From the NCBI GenBank assembly GCA_964352475.1, contig CAYGSL010000016.1, positions 1 through 64,000 on the forward strand: a DNA stretch of 64,000 bases. The letters are read 5' to 3'. Of the stretch, positions 62,122 through 64,000 are shown piece by piece. Each line of letters starts with the position of its first letter. The first letter of the stretch is position 1. The notes beneath the pieces were generated by a model. That model was not told the origin of the DNA. It did no database searches and saw nothing but the letters and a program-made list of their open reading frames with translations. The translations under genes were made by a program, and so were the position numbers. The DNA comes from JAUIET01 sp964352475 (GTDB taxonomy: Bacteria; Pseudomonadota; Gammaproteobacteria; Pseudomonadales; JAUIET01).

Positions 62122-62838
62122 ATGCAGGTAAACGACAGAACCGGCTCACTCATATTGGGCCTCAGCTTAGTAGTCGGTCTCGCTGTTCTAGGTGTATTAC
62201 TGGGTAAGGCAGCAATAGACTACAAGCAACTAGACCGCAGCGTCACCGTAAAAGGCTTGGCCGAGCGCGAGCTAAACGCAGACATTGTTATCTGGCCAAT
62301 TCAGTTCACGCTGGCGAACAATGACCTACAACAACTGTACGAATCCATTGAAAGTGATAGCGCAAAAATTCGCACCTTCCTCGCCGCTAATGGGGTTAGT
62401 CCCGATGAAATTAGTCAGGCCGCTCCTGCAATCACCGATAAATCTGCCAATATGTACGGTGGCGATTCCGGCGCGCAGTTTCGTTACACTGCTCAGCAGA
62501 TTGTGACGGTGTACTCTAAAAATATTTCCGCCGTAAGGAATACCATGAGTCTTATGCCAGAGCTTGGCAAGCAGGGCATAGTCCTTAGCGGCGGCTATGA
62601 ATCGCAACCTGAGTATTTGTTTACTCGGCTAAACGAAATCAAACCGGAAATGATAGAAGAAGCCACTCGCAAAGCGCGAGAAGTGGCTGAAAAGTTCGCG
62701 GCAGATTCCGCCAGCACCCTCGGTAAAATTCGCCAAGCCAGGCAAGGTCAGTTCAGTATCAGCCCACGGGATCAAAACAACCCACACATTAAGAAAGTTC
62801 GTGTGGTATCTACTGTGGAATACTATTTGTCAGACTGA
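62122..62838 (+). CDS. SIMPL-domain (DUF541) protein, membrane anchored
   Basis: 238 residues. One N-terminal membrane anchor (about 9-31), then SVTVKGLAERELNADIVIWPIQFTL and a C-terminal half with EEATRKAREVAEKFAADSASTLGKIRQARQGQFSI, the SIMPL signature. Periplasmic; function in the family is poorly defined (linked to oxidative stress in some bacteria). Confidence 0.9.
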   Translation: MQVNDRTGSLILGLSLVVGLAVLGVLLGKAAIDYKQLDRSVTVKGLAERELNADIVIWPIQFTLANNDLQQLYESIESDSAKIRTFLAANGVSPDEISQAAPAITDKSANMYGGDSGAQFRYTAQQIVTVYSKNISAVRNTMSLMPELGKQGIVLSGGYESQPEYLFTRLNEIKPEMIEEATRKAREVAEKFAADSASTLGKIRQARQGQFSISPRDQNNPHIKKVRVVSTVEYYLSD

Positions 62839-62877
62839 GGTGATGCTCGTGGAGTGCGCCGTAGCGCGGGCTGGTTT

Positions 62878-63321
62878 TTATTTAACGCGCTCAAACACTG
62901 TCGTGCGGCCAAACATTGGCGAACCGATATAGCCGCGCACATTGAGAACCGACGTGTCGTTATCATCAAACCACAAGCGGCTTTTATAACTTTTCCCTTC
63001 AGAGGCATCGTAAACGGTTCCACCTTCCCAACGCTCTTTCTTCTCGTTGTAATGGAAACCCTTGAGCATCAATGAGCCCAAAAATAATTGCCCTTTTAAT
63101 GCGGGGTCAGGATTAAGCTCGTCTTTTTGATCCGGAATGTCGTAGGCCGAGACCTTACCCTGAAATTCGGAACCTGATTGGACAATCTCCAATTGACCGT
63201 CTTTGTCTGGAAACCAGTAAGTACCTAGTAACAAACTTGCATCCGCCAAGGCTATGCTGGAAAACAGCAACGCCAGGGGTAGAACGAACAATGAATTTCC
63301 AAAAAAGTGTTTGTGTTCCAT
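62878..63321 (-). CDS. Exported DUF2147-like protein
   Basis: 147 residues from ATG 63321 with signal peptide (LFVLPLALLFSSIALA). LLGTYWFPDKDGQLEIVQSGSEFQGKV and FNYNEKKERWEGGTVYDASEGKSYKSRLWF-type segments match DUF2147, a lipocalin-like beta fold. Upstream extension to 63381 lacks a ribosome site. Confidence 0.82.
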   Translation of the reverse strand: MEHKHFFGNSLFVLPLALLFSSIALADASLLLGTYWFPDKDGQLEIVQSGSEFQGKVSAYDIPDQKDELNPDPALKGQLFLGSLMLKGFHYNEKKERWEGGTVYDASEGKSYKSRLWFDDNDTSVLNVRGYIGSPMFGRTTVFERVK

Positions 63322-63382
63322 GGTTTCTCTCGCACAACATTCTAGATCGATTTTTTGGCGGCTAGTGCCCCTGTTTATCATT

Positions 63383-64000
63383 TTATCGCTGGGACTTCAG
63401 ATAATCCGCATCATTCAGAGACTTAGTCCATTCCCAATAATCAACCGCGTCCCAGGGCATATTGATCACTACTCGACCGGTAGACTGCAGGCGATAAAAC
63501 CCTTGGACCGCCGGGTGCGACCAGACTTTTGTGCTGAGAGACTCTGTTAATCGTTGCTCGTAGTCATCCGCAACATCCTCTTTGCACTCAATCGATGAGA
63601 TTCCTTGCTCGCACATTGCTTTCAGTGCGCTCATCACATAGCGGGTTTGGCACTCTGCAATCAGAATCACGTTGCCGGTATGCGCTACATTCGTGTTCGG
63701 TCCATAAAGGCAGAAGAAATTTGGGAACGAGGGCACTGTCATACCCAGGTAGGCTTTGGGTGCGCCAGACCATACTTCATCAAGTTGCGCGCCATCGCGA
63801 CCTGACACCTGCATAGGCCACACAAACCGATCAGTTTGAAAGCCGGTGGCCCATACAATGATGTCTGCCTCTACTTCCGTACCGTCGGCGCCGCGAACCC
63901 CGTTAGCTGTCACTTCACTGACGGCTTCGGTAATCAAGTTAACGTGGGGTAGCTGCAATGCGCGCAGCCAGCTGCCATTGTCTTGTAACACTCGTGTGCC
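63383..64000 (-). CDS. Flavin-containing monooxygenase, C-terminal part (runs off the window)
   Basis: The frame stays open to the window edge, so only the C-terminal 205 or so residues are present. ADIIVWATGFQTDRF is the conserved second half of the FAD/NADPH fold; AYLGMTVPSFPNFFCLYGPNTNVAHTGNVI is typical of 4-hydroxyacetophenone-type Baeyer-Villiger enzymes. It differs from the monooxygenase at 53105 in this region (AAGPNALAINVSYF there). Confidence 0.88.
   Translation of the reverse strand, partial: GTRVLQDNGSWLRALQLPHVNLITEAVSEVTANGVRGADGTEVEADIIVWATGFQTDRFVWPMQVSGRDGAQLDEVWSGAPKAYLGMTVPSFPNFFCLYGPNTNVAHTGNVILIAECQTRYVMSALKAMCEQGISSIECKEDVADDYEQRLTESLSTKVWSHPAVQGFYRLQSTGRVVINMPWDAVDYWEWTKSLNDADYLKSQR

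Overview
The window reads as chromosomal DNA of a Gram-negative, heterotrophic, probably marine gammaproteobacterium. Supporting signs are a TonB-dependent receptor, lipoprotein and Tat signals, a DMSP-lyase-type cupin, a Na+:solute symporter, a formylglycine sulfatase and an encoded-CCA tRNA-Glu. No IS element, prophage or CRISPR array was seen. The assembly holds one 100-N scaffold gap (38660-38759), flanked by an identical 55-bp sequence. It cuts a hydrolase gene that becomes intact when the duplicate is collapsed.

Layout. 0.1-11 kb: a TPR lipoprotein, an SDR, a probable selenoprotein (thioredoxin fold, in-frame TGA with a SECIS-like hairpin), an ABM protein with a P450, a DMSP-lyase-like cupin with a PhyH dioxygenase, DbpA and an old-yellow-enzyme/FAD reductase. 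11-18 kb: small periplasmic proteins, tRNA-Glu, a pseudopilin, and a surface-glycan block (FkbM methyltransferase, GT2, two GT4, a BtrH-like protein). 17.7-24 kb: thioesterase, Ung, PepQ, and a CHASE4 histidine kinase followed by a REC-GSDEF-EAL regulator. 24-29 kb: a MetE-like protein, an SDR, and an operon of HisD-like dehydrogenase, LacI regulator and HpcH/HpaI aldolase. 29-50 kb: an accessory catabolic region with an S9 peptidase, a CBM9/DUF5916 outer-membrane protein, four SnoaL-like proteins (three of them tandem), an SSS symporter, two alpha/beta hydrolases, an RraA-like aldolase, a TonB receptor, a Tat-exported sulfatase, an amidohydrolase and a bicupin. 50-64 kb: a double GST-N protein, SlyD, a PQQ quinoprotein overlapping a flavin monooxygenase, a PEP-mutase-family lyase, a saccharopine-dehydrogenase-like reductase, a 55-residue membrane peptide, Lrp/alanine dehydrogenase, a sulfotransferase divergent from a class IV aminotransferase, a phosphotransferase, a SIMPL protein, a DUF2147 protein and the end of a second flavin monooxygenase that runs off the window.

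The accessory genes appear to be tied together by a short element, consensus GCATTCGNAGT(A)CA. It occurs upstream of the HisD-like operon, a SnoaL gene, the TonB receptor (twice), the bicupin and a gene-free transcript-like unit ending in a strong terminator. I infer a shared regulon for uptake and degradation of an unidentified, possibly sulfated, organic substrate. The strongest single observation is the selenoprotein at 2855-3997. A 30-bp perfect inverted repeat at 36280-36391 is the clearest unexplained DNA structure.
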